Below are positions 8,335 to 16,443 of a DNA stretch of 64,000 nt, piece by piece. Origin of the DNA: Clostridia bacterium. GTDB taxonomy: Bacteria > Bacillota > Clostridia > Oscillospirales > Acutalibacteraceae. The notes under the pieces were generated by a model, which ran no database searches, was not told the origin of the DNA, and worked only from the letters and a program-made list of their open reading frames with translations. Every line of letters begins with the position of its first letter. Positions within the stretch are counted from its first letter, which is position 1. A program made the position numbers and the translations under genes. The stretch spans positions 89,482 through 153,481 of the forward strand of contig JAKSQJ010000001.1 of assembly GCA_024404195.1 (NCBI GenBank). Reading direction: 5' to 3'.

Positions 8335-9963
8335 TTATTTGCAGTATCCGAGAGATTTAATAAGGTTTGCAACCTTTTCGGTTTGAGCGTCGCAAAGCTT
8401 TTGTGAGCCGCTTTCAACCATAACTCTGATAATTGGCTCGGTTCCGCTTTCGCGAAGAAGGATTCTGCCGTCGTTTCCGAGTTCTTTTCCGATTTCTTCA
8501 ACCATTTTTTGCACCTGTTCGTCGGCGGCAACGGTTGCTTTGTCGGTAACCGTAACATTTCTTATTGACTGCGGATACATCTTTACCGGCTCGGCAAGCT
8601 GACCGAGGGTTGCTTTTTTCTCAACCATTTCTTCAAGAAGCATAATCGCACTTAAAATACCGTCGCCCGTTGTTGCATACTTGCGAACGATAACATGGCC
8701 GGACTGTTCGCCGCCTAAATAGTAGTTGTTTTCCATCATTGCATCGTGAACATAACGGTCGCCGACGGTTGTCTGAATGTATCCGATACCTGCCTCGTCA
8801 AGCGCACGGTAAAGTCCCATATTTGACATAATTGTTGTAACAACCTTATTTCCGGGGAGAAGACCTTTATCGCGAAGGCGTTTTCCTATTACATAAATTA
8901 TATGGTCGCCGTTAACGGTATTACCGTTTTCGTCAACGGCAATAAGACGGTCGGCATCGCCGTCAAAAGCAAAACCGACATCCATGTGATTGTCTTTTAC
9001 ATATTTTTTAAGCGAAGCAATATGCGTTGAACCGGCACCCTCGTTGATGTTAATGCCGTCGGGAGAATCGTTGATAACATGGATATTGGCGCCGAGGGCG
9101 CTGAATACCGCACGGGCAATCATCCATGAAGCACCGTTGGCACAGTCAAGGGCAACATTGAGATTTTTATAGGAGTTGGCGGCAATGGAAATAAGATAGC
9201 CAACATAACGGTTTCTGCCGGCAACATGGTCCATAACAAGACCGATTTTATTTCTGTGTGCAAGGGGTAAATCGTCGCCCTCAACATCAAAACCCGATAG
9301 GTCATTATCTATGTATTTTTCAATGAGCGAGAGGGTATAGTCGTCCATTTTTTCGCCGACACGGTTAATAAGCTTGATACCGTTGTCGTAGTAAGGGTTA
9401 TGAGAAGCGGAAATCATAACACCGCAGTCAAAACCGTCCTGACGGACAACATAGGAAACCGAAGGTGTAGTGGTAACATGGAGCATATATGCGTCGGCAC
9501 CCGAGGAGGTTATACCTGCAACGATGGCGTATTCAAGCATATAACTTGAACGGCGGGTATCTTTACCGATAACGATTCTTGCCTTTCGGTTTGAATTGTT
9601 GTTAGAATAATACCAACCTAAGAATCTACCGATTTTATATGCATGAAAAGCGGTAAGATTTTCGTTAGCTTCGCCTCTGAAACCGTCGGTGCCGAAGTAT
9701 TTTCCGTTAAAGGAAATTGACTCCTTTGGCTTAAACAGTGTCTCGGTGTATGACGGCTCAAGGGGGATTTCATCACGAAGCAGGTCGTCTATTGAAATAT
9801 TGAATAGGGTAGAAAGCTGAATGATTTTACCTATTTCGGGATAGGAGGTGTCCGATTCCCATTTGGAAACGGATTGTCTTGAAACATCAAGTTGCTCGGC
9901 AAGTTGTTCTTGAGAAAGTTTTATGGAGTTGCGTAAAATAGAAATTTTCTGTCCGATTGTCAT
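8335..9963 (-). CDS. glmM: Phosphoglucosamine mutase with N-terminal XRE-type DNA-binding domain
   Basis: GlmM isomerises glucosamine-6-phosphate to glucosamine-1-phosphate, feeding UDP-GlcNAc and cell-wall synthesis. The 542-residue protein is about 90 residues longer than normal GlmM. The enzyme part starts near residue 85 with YFGTDGFRG and keeps all key motifs: ISASHNP with the phosphoserine (about 186), DGDADR for Mg2+ (about 334), GGEQSGH (about 421) and RESGTEP for phosphate binding (about 507). Residues 1-60 are a Cro/C1-type helix-turn-helix with SQEQLAEQLDVSRQSVSKWE. Reading is continuous and the start at 9963 has GGAGG eight bases upstream, so the fusion is real in this sequence. 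It may bind DNA and regulate in response to substrate; this is inference. Confidence 0.93.
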   Translation of the reverse strand: MTIGQKISILRNSIKLSQEQLAEQLDVSRQSVSKWESDTSYPEIGKIIQLSTLFNISIDDLLRDEIPLEPSYTETLFKPKESISFNGKYFGTDGFRGEANENLTAFHAYKIGRFLGWYYSNNNSNRKARIVIGKDTRRSSYMLEYAIVAGITSSGADAYMLHVTTTPSVSYVVRQDGFDCGVMISASHNPYYDNGIKLINRVGEKMDDYTLSLIEKYIDNDLSGFDVEGDDLPLAHRNKIGLVMDHVAGRNRYVGYLISIAANSYKNLNVALDCANGASWMIARAVFSALGANIHVINDSPDGININEGAGSTHIASLKKYVKDNHMDVGFAFDGDADRLIAVDENGNTVNGDHIIYVIGKRLRDKGLLPGNKVVTTIMSNMGLYRALDEAGIGYIQTTVGDRYVHDAMMENNYYLGGEQSGHVIVRKYATTGDGILSAIMLLEEMVEKKATLGQLAEPVKMYPQSIRNVTVTDKATVAADEQVQKMVEEIGKELGNDGRILLRESGTEPIIRVMVESGSQKLCDAQTEKVANLIKSLGYCK

Positions 9964-10010
9964 CTTTTGACCTCCGAATTATTATTGGCCGAAGTTTATC
10001 GGCAATTTCT

Positions 10011-10038
10011 ATTATATCCCCAAAAGTCAAAATGTCAA
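10011..10038 (-). promoter_or_regulatory. Sigma-A promoter for glmM
   Basis: Minus strand: perfect -35 TTGACA (10038-10033), 16-base spacer, perfect -10 TATAAT (10016-10011). A second TTGACA lies 15 bases further upstream. A short leader with a possible hairpin (about 9980-10005) separates it from the Shine-Dalgarno sequence. Confidence 0.85.
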
Positions 10039-10050
10039 CAATAAAATTGT

Positions 10051-10063
10051 CAACCATTGGTTG
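10051..10063. promoter_or_regulatory. Inverted repeat next to glmM promoter, possible operator
   Basis: Perfect inverted repeat CAACCA-T-TGGTTG placed directly upstream of the glmM -35 region and directly after the spoIIE stop codon. Dyads of this size are typical for XRE-type dimers, and the downstream gene encodes such a domain. That it is an autoregulatory operator is inference. Confidence 0.4.
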
Positions 10064-12367
10064 CTAAATTGCTTTGTTTAGTATTGCCACCATAACGGTT
10101 ATATCATCTTTATTACCGCTTTGTTGCCGCTTTTTTGCTCCTAAGCAAATATGCTCGGCAAGGTCTTGGGCGGTTCCGTCTCTAAAGCTTTGAAGCTCGG
10201 CTTTTATCCATTCAATTCCGTCACATAAAACACCGTCCGAAACAAGTAATACAATATCGTTTTCCGATAGCTTAACCGTTGCGGTATCAAAGCTTATATC
10301 GTTAAGAATACCGACGGGAAGGGAAGTGCTTTCGGCTTTCCCGCATCTTCCCGAGCGCCTGATAATAGTCGGTGCTGCTCCTGCCTTATAGAGTGAAATT
10401 TCCCCTGAAAAAAGGTCAATTGTTGCTATATCCAAGGTTGCAAGGGATTCGTCACTTGACTTAAAAAGCATTGATGAATTCAGCAACCGTAGGGCGCAAC
10501 TGTAACCAAATCCTGCTTTAATAAGTTCAGACATAAGACCCGAAGCCATTGTTCCGTCAACGGCGGCTCGGCCTCCCGTTCCCATACCGTCGCTTAAAAC
10601 CATAACCGTATGACCCTGACCGTCGTTAAAGAAATTAAATGCATCGCCCGATATCTGGTCTTTCTTTGAGGAAATGCTGTCAACACCTATTTCCGTTCTG
10701 TAATTTGCGTGTTCGCAAAGAGTGATATATGTAAAATCATCGTTGATTTGAACATTCGGAATATCAAATTTTGTTCCCGAAACCGCCGAGCAAAGCTTCA
10801 TGATTTGCCTTTTGTTGATTACCGTATCAGAATTGCTTTTAAGCTTTATTGTTATATATGTATGTCCGAATTTATTTGTTTTTGCAAAAACTTCGGTTGC
10901 ATTGATATTTATGTTTTTGAGTGCTCCTGCTATTTTATTGGCAAGCTTGTTGTTCATAATATCGCCGCTTGAAAAATCTTTTGAAAGGTCAAAAAGCATA
11001 TCCGAAATACCGAGCAACTGACTGCAAACAACATCTCTTACCTCTTGAACTCGGTTTTCAACAACGAGTGAATTTGAATAATCGCTATATCTTTTAACCG
11101 TATTTTCGTATAATTTTTGGTATCGGTGGCACCGTTGCTTTAAGTCGGTAAGATTATCTTCGTTAGAGGGCGGAACATTGTTAAGTCCTTTTGTTATATC
11201 TTTAATTGCATAGGAGGTAAATTTCCTCTTTGTTTCCCAGCATAATGTTTTGTTAGCGCATCCGTTACAGGTGTCATTTTCAATTAAATCTAATATTTCG
11301 CTGAAATTCGGTGTGTTTATTTTAGTCAGTTCCTTTGAAACCTTTTCGGTTGTTTTTGAAACCTGCTTTAAGGCGTCTGCCGCCATATTAAGACGGATAT
11401 TGACGCCGTTTTTTATGTTATTCTTTTCGGTTGTGTTCGGGGAAAAAGCAAAAATCTTTCCGAGCTTGACCGAAAATTGCTTCGGTAAAACAAAATATAA
11501 CACCGAGCCCAAAATACATTCCGCAATAACGGGGAAAAGATTACTGCTTTTGCCGAGTGTTACGCAAATAATAAACGAAACGGTAAAAGAAGCGCCTTGA
11601 ATGTATTTTCCCGCCGTGCCGAAAACTCCGGAAACCAGTCCTGCCAACGAAAAAGCAATGGCGGTATATATGCTGCTTCCCGAAATAAGCGTTGCCGCCG
11701 ATAATGATATTCCGCTTATGGCGCCCGAAAGAATACCGCCGAATTTTGATGTAATAAGTATGAGTAAAACCGCAAGAATTTTTCCTATTGAAATGCCGTA
11801 TATATTAAATCCGAAAAGCCCCGAAAGTATAATACTTACCGTAATAATAAGCGAAACCATTTCTTCGGTTGAAAGTCCGATTTGTTCGCGGTTAAGTCCT
11901 TTATCGGCGACGCAAAAGAAATATGTTGCTCCCGCCGCCAAAAAACTTTCGCAAAAGAAAAGAGCGGTGTCTTTCGGATTACCCGTAAGGGTCAGGGTGT
12001 TGGTGATACCGCTTGATAAAAGAGCAATTAGTCCTAAAAATAAAGGATTATTGCTTATTTTACTATATGGAAAAACCATAAGCTTTATCGCAATTATCGC
12101 AAATAACGATGCTATGTATCTAAATGCATTCGCCTTAATTACGGGGAAGAAATACCCGATAAAAACTCCGGTGGCAACAGAAGGGAAAAAGGTTTTTCCT
12201 ATTCCTGCCGCAAACGATAAGCCAAACGGTATCATAAGTCCGTTTACCGAAACCTTTGTTGATGCAAAGCCGAGCAGAGCCATAAGCAGATGTTTTATTA
12301 CCGCAAAAGAAATTTCGCTTTTTGAAAGTATCACCTTGCCGGCAACGGGTTTAATATTTTCCTTCAT
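10064..12367 (-). CDS. spoIIE: Stage II sporulation protein E, membrane PP2C phosphatase
   Basis: SpoIIE localises to the polar septum and dephosphorylates SpoIIAA to activate sigma-F in the forespore. The 767-residue protein has the expected parts. The first ~300 residues are mostly hydrophobic and form multiple membrane helices. A central region follows with a CxxC-type motif (NGCANKTLCWETKRK). The C-terminal PP2C domain (about 560-765) carries SDGMGTGGRA, including metal-ligand Asp residues, and VLLVSDGVLCDG. The length is slightly shorter than the 827 residues of B. subtilis. The ATG at 12367 has only a modest AGGCGG site. A promoter of Spo0A-activated type lies upstream, diverging from sleB. 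Confidence 0.95.
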   Translation of the reverse strand: MKENIKPVAGKVILSKSEISFAVIKHLLMALLGFASTKVSVNGLMIPFGLSFAAGIGKTFFPSVATGVFIGYFFPVIKANAFRYIASLFAIIAIKLMVFPYSKISNNPLFLGLIALLSSGITNTLTLTGNPKDTALFFCESFLAAGATYFFCVADKGLNREQIGLSTEEMVSLIITVSIILSGLFGFNIYGISIGKILAVLLILITSKFGGILSGAISGISLSAATLISGSSIYTAIAFSLAGLVSGVFGTAGKYIQGASFTVSFIICVTLGKSSNLFPVIAECILGSVLYFVLPKQFSVKLGKIFAFSPNTTEKNNIKNGVNIRLNMAADALKQVSKTTEKVSKELTKINTPNFSEILDLIENDTCNGCANKTLCWETKRKFTSYAIKDITKGLNNVPPSNEDNLTDLKQRCHRYQKLYENTVKRYSDYSNSLVVENRVQEVRDVVCSQLLGISDMLFDLSKDFSSGDIMNNKLANKIAGALKNININATEVFAKTNKFGHTYITIKLKSNSDTVINKRQIMKLCSAVSGTKFDIPNVQINDDFTYITLCEHANYRTEIGVDSISSKKDQISGDAFNFFNDGQGHTVMVLSDGMGTGGRAAVDGTMASGLMSELIKAGFGYSCALRLLNSSMLFKSSDESLATLDIATIDLFSGEISLYKAGAAPTIIRRSGRCGKAESTSLPVGILNDISFDTATVKLSENDIVLLVSDGVLCDGIEWIKAELQSFRDGTAQDLAEHICLGAKKRQQSGNKDDITVMVAILNKAI

Positions 12368-12408
12368 TTTAATAACCGCCTATTTATTATTTTCCCCCTT
12401 TTTTAGTT

Positions 12409-12441
12409 ATTATAAAATGAATTGCATAAATTTTTTGTCAA
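12409..12441 (-). promoter_or_regulatory. spoIIE promoter with 21-bp spacer, Spo0A-activated type
   Basis: Minus strand: perfect -35 TTGACA (12441-12436) and perfect -10 TATAAT (12414-12409) separated by 21 bases, too long for ordinary sigma-A use. In B. subtilis the spoIIE and spoIIG promoters have this stretched spacing and need Spo0A~P. The plus strand across the -35 reads TTTTGTCAAAAT, one base off the 0A-box core TGTCGAA. Confidence 0.7.
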
Positions 12442-12547
12442 AATACCACCGAAAAAACTAAAACTTTCAGTCAAAAAAAGAAAATAAGGACATTTTTGGA
12501 ATAGAATACAAAATAATGATAAAAATATTTGTAAGGACGGTGGATTT

Positions 12548-13189
12548 ATGAATAAAATTTATAAGATAGTAGCTGTATTTTTGGCTTTTTCAATTTTACT
12601 GTCGGTTTCGGTTGTTTCTCTTTCAAAAATGGGCTCAACCGGCAGCGAGGTAACAAAAATACAAACGGTGCTTAAACAAAAAGGATACTATACGGGTGGT
12701 ATTGACGGAATTTTCGGAACTAAAACAAGAACGGCGGTAAGAAAGTTCCAAAGCGCAAACGGGTTGGCGGTTGACGGAATAGCGGGACCGAAAACCTTGG
12801 CGAAATTAGGCATTAAATCGGGGAGCACATCAAACAGTTCCGCCGATTATAATCTTCTTGCCCGACTTATTTCCGCAGAGGCGAGGGGAGAAAGCTATAT
12901 GGGACAGGTAGCCGTCGGCGCCGTCGTGTTAAATAGGGTAGAGCATCCCTCTTTCCCCGATACGATTTCGGGCATAATCTATCAAAAGGGCGCATTTTCC
13001 TGCCTTAATGACGGACAGTTTTATCAGCCGGTTGCCGATAGCGCCTACCGTGCCGCAAGGGATGCCTTAAACGGTGTTGACCCAAGCGGTGGAGCGATTT
13101 ACTATTACAATCCGAAAACCGCTACAAATACTTGGATAAGAAGCCGAAAAATAATAACTACAATCGGCAAACATGTATTTTGCATCTGA
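12548..13189 (+). CDS. sleB: Spore cortex-lytic enzyme SleB-like
   Basis: SleB is a lytic transglycosylase made in the forespore and used to break cortex peptidoglycan at germination. The 213-residue protein has a signal peptide (residues 1-26), a peptidoglycan-binding domain (about 30-92, with DGIFGTKTRTAVRKFQ), and a hydrolase-2 catalytic domain starting LLARLISAEARGE, whose Glu is the expected catalytic residue, and ending WIRSRKIITTIGKHVF. The size matches SleB rather than longer vegetative hydrolases. Start ATG at 12548 follows AAGGACGGTGG. It diverges from spoIIE. No convincing sigma-G promoter could be aligned. CwlJ lacks the binding domain and is excluded. Confidence 0.88.
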   Translation: MNKIYKIVAVFLAFSILLSVSVVSLSKMGSTGSEVTKIQTVLKQKGYYTGGIDGIFGTKTRTAVRKFQSANGLAVDGIAGPKTLAKLGIKSGSTSNSSADYNLLARLISAEARGESYMGQVAVGAVVLNRVEHPSFPDTISGIIYQKGAFSCLNDGQFYQPVADSAYRAARDALNGVDPSGGAIYYYNPKTATNTWIRSRKIITTIGKHVFCI

Positions 13190-13192
13190 AAA

Positions 13193-13225
13193 AAACCGCA
13201 CAGTTTTTACACTGTGCGGTTTTAA
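13193..13225. terminator. Bidirectional terminator between sleB and cysteine desulfurase gene
   Basis: Stem AAACCGCACAGT/ACTGTGCGGTTT with T-rich flanks on both strands. It stands between two convergent genes and directly after the sleB stop. Confidence 0.85.
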
Positions 13226-13226
13226 T

Positions 13227-14339
13227 TTATCTGTGTGCTAATTTTTTGGCTTCAATAAGACCGTTTATAAGTGCGTCGGCATCGTCTTTTGTATTAAACC
13301 TTGAAATGCCTATTCTTAATGCGCCGTCAATTATTTCACTTGAAAGTCCCATTGCCTCTAAAACATGGCTTCGTTTTCCCTGTTTGCAGGCGGAGCTTTT
13401 TGAAACATATATTTCTTTTGCCTCCAAAAAGTTCATTAAAACTTCGCTTCGGTAACCGGGCATTGAAACATTTAATATGTGCGGCGCATCGGTTTTTATG
13501 ATTTTAATTTCGGGAATTTTTTCGGTGAAATTACTTATTAAATAGTTCTTTAATTCTCTTATTTTTTCAATTTGCGGATTTTCGCCGCAAGCGGCACTGA
13601 AAGCGGCAATTTGCGGTAATGCTTCGGTTCCTGCTCTTTTGCCCGATTCTTGTTCTCCGCCTAAAATAAAGGGTTTTAATTTAACCCCGTTTTTAATAAA
13701 CAATGCGCCGATGCCTTTAATTGCATGGATTTTGTGACCGCTTATACTTGCCATATCAACCCCTGCTTTTTTAACATTAAAGGGGACCTTCATAAAGCCC
13801 TGAACGGCGTCGGTATGAAATAAAATGTTCGGATTTTTTTCTTTGGATTTTTTGCAAATATCTTCAATGTCCGTAACGGCGCCCGTTTCGTTATTTACAA
13901 GCATAAGCGAAATAAGAACGGTATCGTCCCGTATTTCGTTTATAACCGATTCGGCGGTAATCCTGCCGGTTTTATCGGGTTTTAATCTTGTAATACAAAA
14001 ACCTCGTTTTTCAAGCTCGTCTAAACTTTTTCTTACGGCATCGTGTTCGGCGGCGGAACTGATAATATGTTTGCCGTTTCGCTTGTTTAATTCGGCGCCC
14101 ATAATAATCGCCGTATTATCGCTTTCGCTTCCGCAGGAGGTAAAGATAATTTCTTCGGGTTTTGCTCCGAGCGTTTTTGCTATATTTTCTCGGCAGTTCT
14201 CCAAAATATTCTTCGCATTCCGTCCGAGAGTATGAGTAGAGGAGGGGTTGCCGTAATTATTGTCAATAACCTCTATTAAAGCATTTCTTGCGGCTTCGCA
14301 GGTTTTCGTGGTTGCGGCATTGTCAAAATAGTGTTCCAT
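13227..14339 (-). CDS. Cysteine desulfurase, NifS/IscS-type
   Basis: A PLP enzyme that removes sulfur from cysteine as a persulfide for Fe-S clusters or thio-modified tRNA. The protein has about 370 residues from MEHYFDNAATT. It shows HTDAVQ and the PLP lysine in SGHKIHA, SSACKQGKRSH with the persulfide cysteine, and the C-terminal RIGISRFNTKDDAD. The ATG at 14339 is preferred because family members start with xxYxDNAATT; longer upstream readings overlap the promoter. The gene is alone, with no iscU, mnmA or thiI neighbour, so the exact sulfur acceptor is unclear. Confidence 0.92.
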   Translation of the reverse strand: MEHYFDNAATTKTCEAARNALIEVIDNNYGNPSSTHTLGRNAKNILENCRENIAKTLGAKPEEIIFTSCGSESDNTAIIMGAELNKRNGKHIISSAAEHDAVRKSLDELEKRGFCITRLKPDKTGRITAESVINEIRDDTVLISLMLVNNETGAVTDIEDICKKSKEKNPNILFHTDAVQGFMKVPFNVKKAGVDMASISGHKIHAIKGIGALFIKNGVKLKPFILGGEQESGKRAGTEALPQIAAFSAACGENPQIEKIRELKNYLISNFTEKIPEIKIIKTDAPHILNVSMPGYRSEVLMNFLEAKEIYVSKSSACKQGKRSHVLEAMGLSSEIIDGALRIGISRFNTKDDADALINGLIEAKKLAHR

Positions 14340-14377
14340 TAGAATTATTCCCATCACAAAAATATTTGTATAAAGAA

Positions 14378-14406
14378 AGTATATCATAATGCAGGGGCGT
14401 TTTCAA
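14378..14406 (-). promoter_or_regulatory. Promoter for cysteine desulfurase gene
   Basis: Minus strand: -35 TTGAAA (14406-14401), 17-base spacer, -10 TATACT (14383-14378). The implied start point near 14371 supports translation from 14339. Confidence 0.65.
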
Positions 14407-14445
14407 TAGCATAAGAACGAGAAAAAAGGACGAAATTCACCCGAC

Positions 14446-14474
14446 TTGATTTTAATGTTAATCTATGTTATAAT
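14446..14474 (+). promoter_or_regulatory. Promoter for secreted beta-helix protein gene
   Basis: -35 TTGATT (14446-14451), 17-base spacer, perfect -10 TATAAT (14469-14474), followed by a leader of about 60 bases to the GGAAG site and ATG at 14540. Confidence 0.75.
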
Positions 14475-14539
14475 ATTTATGTAAATATTTAGCAGAAAAC
14501 CGTTTTCTGCATTTTATAAAAATGAAAGGAAGTATATTT

Positions 14540-16345
14540 ATGAAAAAAAGATTAGCAGCAATATTGCTTGCGGTAATGCTTGTTTTGACAGTAATGCCTA
14601 TAACGGCATTTGCAGGGTCGGAAACGGTATATCCTCTTTGGATTTCGGGCATTCAGGTTACCGAAAGCAATAAAGCAGATGTTTTGGGAAATGCCGACGG
14701 CAGTGCCAAAACCGTTTCATTTGATTCAAAAACAAATACTTTAACATTAAACGGTGCAAACCTCTCTTTGAGTGGGTCGGCAAGCGGTCATAATCACTTT
14801 GACAGCGTTTGCGGTGTAAAAACCACTCTCGCTTCGCTGACCGTTGATTTAGTCGGGAAAAACCAAATAGGTAAAGAGACAAACCGTCAATCTGCGCTTG
14901 GGGATTACAGTGCCGATTTCGGATTTTTCAGCAAGGGTAATATTTCTTTTGCAGGAAACGGCTCTGTTGCCGTTTATGATTACTGTGCAGGTGTCAGCGC
15001 AATGAATGTTACTTTTACCGAAAAATTCAAGGGTAAATTTACCGTTCGTGATTCGGGTGGCGCCGAGCCGCAACCGCCTTGCGCTATTTTCGCCGAGGGT
15101 AAGTTTGATGATGTTACATCCGAGTATGTAAGCGACGGAAATATAAACATCTTAGGCGGAACTTTTGACCTTATAAGCTTTGAGAGCAACGGTATTGTAG
15201 GTTTTGGTAATGTTAATATCAATAATTCAAATGTTACCATAGATTCTGCTAATGGGGCAATTGAAAGCGAACACGGTGATATAACAGTTAAAAATACAAC
15301 CATAACCGCTGTCGGCGATTGCGCCATAAATTCTTACAATGGAAACATTTTAATAGACAATGTTACCTTAAGGGCTGCCGGAGACGGCCGTGAGGCAATA
15401 ACTGCCGAAAATGTAACAATTAAAAACTGTCCGAAGGTTGATGTTTTGGGCGGAGACGAAGCTATTTGGGCAAAGAAAAAGGCAAGTTTTATCAACTGTC
15501 CTGCCGTAAGAATGGAATCCAATGAGCTTAATACGGTAAGTGCCGATGAAATATTAATTGAAAACAGCACTTTGGATATAACCGCAAATAACGGATACCG
15601 CGGTCTTGTCGCTATCGCCGAAGACGAAGGGGAGAAGGGCAGCGTAACCGTTAAGGACAGTAAAATCAAGATAAATGCCGAGGGCGACGGTATTAAATGC
15701 TCTAAACTTTCGGTAAGCGGCGGAAAAACCGAGGTTTATTCTATCGGCGATACCGATAAAAACGGCAAAGGTTGCGGAGCGCTCATTTTAGGCGATGAAT
15801 CCGCAATAAGCATTACCGATGCAACCGTAATGTTTACCGGCGGCGAGGCAGGAATAAAGCTTCAAAAGTCGGGTAATTTAAATCCGTTTAAGGGCGATTT
15901 GCCTAAAGCAAAATTCAGCGGTAATAAAGCTTTTGATACATTTAATTCGTTAAAGAAAGTAACCTATAATAGTGAGCTAAATGCCGGTGCTTATAACGAA
16001 TTTGCTTATGTTGACGGCGAAATCGCAAAATCCGTTGCCATAATTCATACTCATAATTTGGTTAAGGTAAACGGAGTTATGCCGACAACCAAAAGAGCAG
16101 GATACAGAAGCTACTATATGTGTAATTGCGGTAAGTTCTTTGAGGATAAGGACGGCAAAACCGAAATTACCGATATAGAAAAGTGGAAAGCAAAGGGCGG
16201 AAACGGCTATTTGGCAAAGCTTACGAGTGATAAATCCCCATTAACAGGAAATACAAACGGTATTGTTCTTTTATTATTCCTTATGTCTTTCGCATTTGCA
16301 GGACTTGTATTTTGCGGTATTTGCAAAAAATGTAAGTCAAGATAA
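14540..16345 (+). CDS. Secreted beta-helix-like surface protein with SPxTG sorting signal
   Basis: A 601-residue exported protein of unknown function. Residues 1-26 form a signal peptide (KKRLAAILLAVML...ITAFAG). The middle is rich in short repeating strands of the type VNINNSNVTI and ITVKNTTITA, the pattern of a right-handed parallel beta-helix, resembling carbohydrate-binding-domain (DUF4353-like) proteins. Near the C-terminus stands SPLTGN, then a hydrophobic stretch and a CKKCKSR tail: a cell-wall sorting signal of the (S/P)PxTG kind used by clostridial class-B-like sortases. No sortase gene is in the window. The ATG at 14540 is chosen because GGAAG precedes it at normal distance and the signal peptide starts there. 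Confidence 0.75.
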   Translation: MKKRLAAILLAVMLVLTVMPITAFAGSETVYPLWISGIQVTESNKADVLGNADGSAKTVSFDSKTNTLTLNGANLSLSGSASGHNHFDSVCGVKTTLASLTVDLVGKNQIGKETNRQSALGDYSADFGFFSKGNISFAGNGSVAVYDYCAGVSAMNVTFTEKFKGKFTVRDSGGAEPQPPCAIFAEGKFDDVTSEYVSDGNINILGGTFDLISFESNGIVGFGNVNINNSNVTIDSANGAIESEHGDITVKNTTITAVGDCAINSYNGNILIDNVTLRAAGDGREAITAENVTIKNCPKVDVLGGDEAIWAKKKASFINCPAVRMESNELNTVSADEILIENSTLDITANNGYRGLVAIAEDEGEKGSVTVKDSKIKINAEGDGIKCSKLSVSGGKTEVYSIGDTDKNGKGCGALILGDESAISITDATVMFTGGEAGIKLQKSGNLNPFKGDLPKAKFSGNKAFDTFNSLKKVTYNSELNAGAYNEFAYVDGEIAKSVAIIHTHNLVKVNGVMPTTKRAGYRSYYMCNCGKFFEDKDGKTEITDIEKWKAKGGNGYLAKLTSDKSPLTGNTNGIVLLLFLMSFAFAGLVFCGICKKCKSR

Positions 16346-16365
16346 TCAAAAAATACAATAATATT

Positions 16366-16394
16366 AAAAAGCGGCGAGGAGAAATCCTCGCCGC
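16366..16394 (-). terminator. Terminator of guaA
   Basis: Ten-base GC-rich stem GCGGCGAGGA/TCCTCGCCGC with a four-base loop, followed on the minus strand by TTTTTAATATT. It follows the guaA stop at 16444; on the plus strand it may also help end the beta-helix gene. Confidence 0.85.
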
Positions 16395-16443
16395 TATGTT
16401 TGTTACAAACAAATGTCCGTATTTAATACTTTTAGTTTATAAA

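Noticed and set aside
8990-9172. Small plus-strand frames within glmM and other genes
   Set aside because: They lack ribosome sites and recognisable domains and lie wholly inside well-supported genes on the other strand.
11601-12461. Long open frame (286 codons) on the plus strand opposite spoIIE
   Set aside because: It mirrors the spoIIE codons, has no ribosome site or recognisable domain, and would run through the spoIIE promoter. It is a shadow.
12480-12547. Sigma-G promoter for sleB
   Set aside because: GAATA-like and -10-like pieces exist but do not align at 15-18 base spacing.
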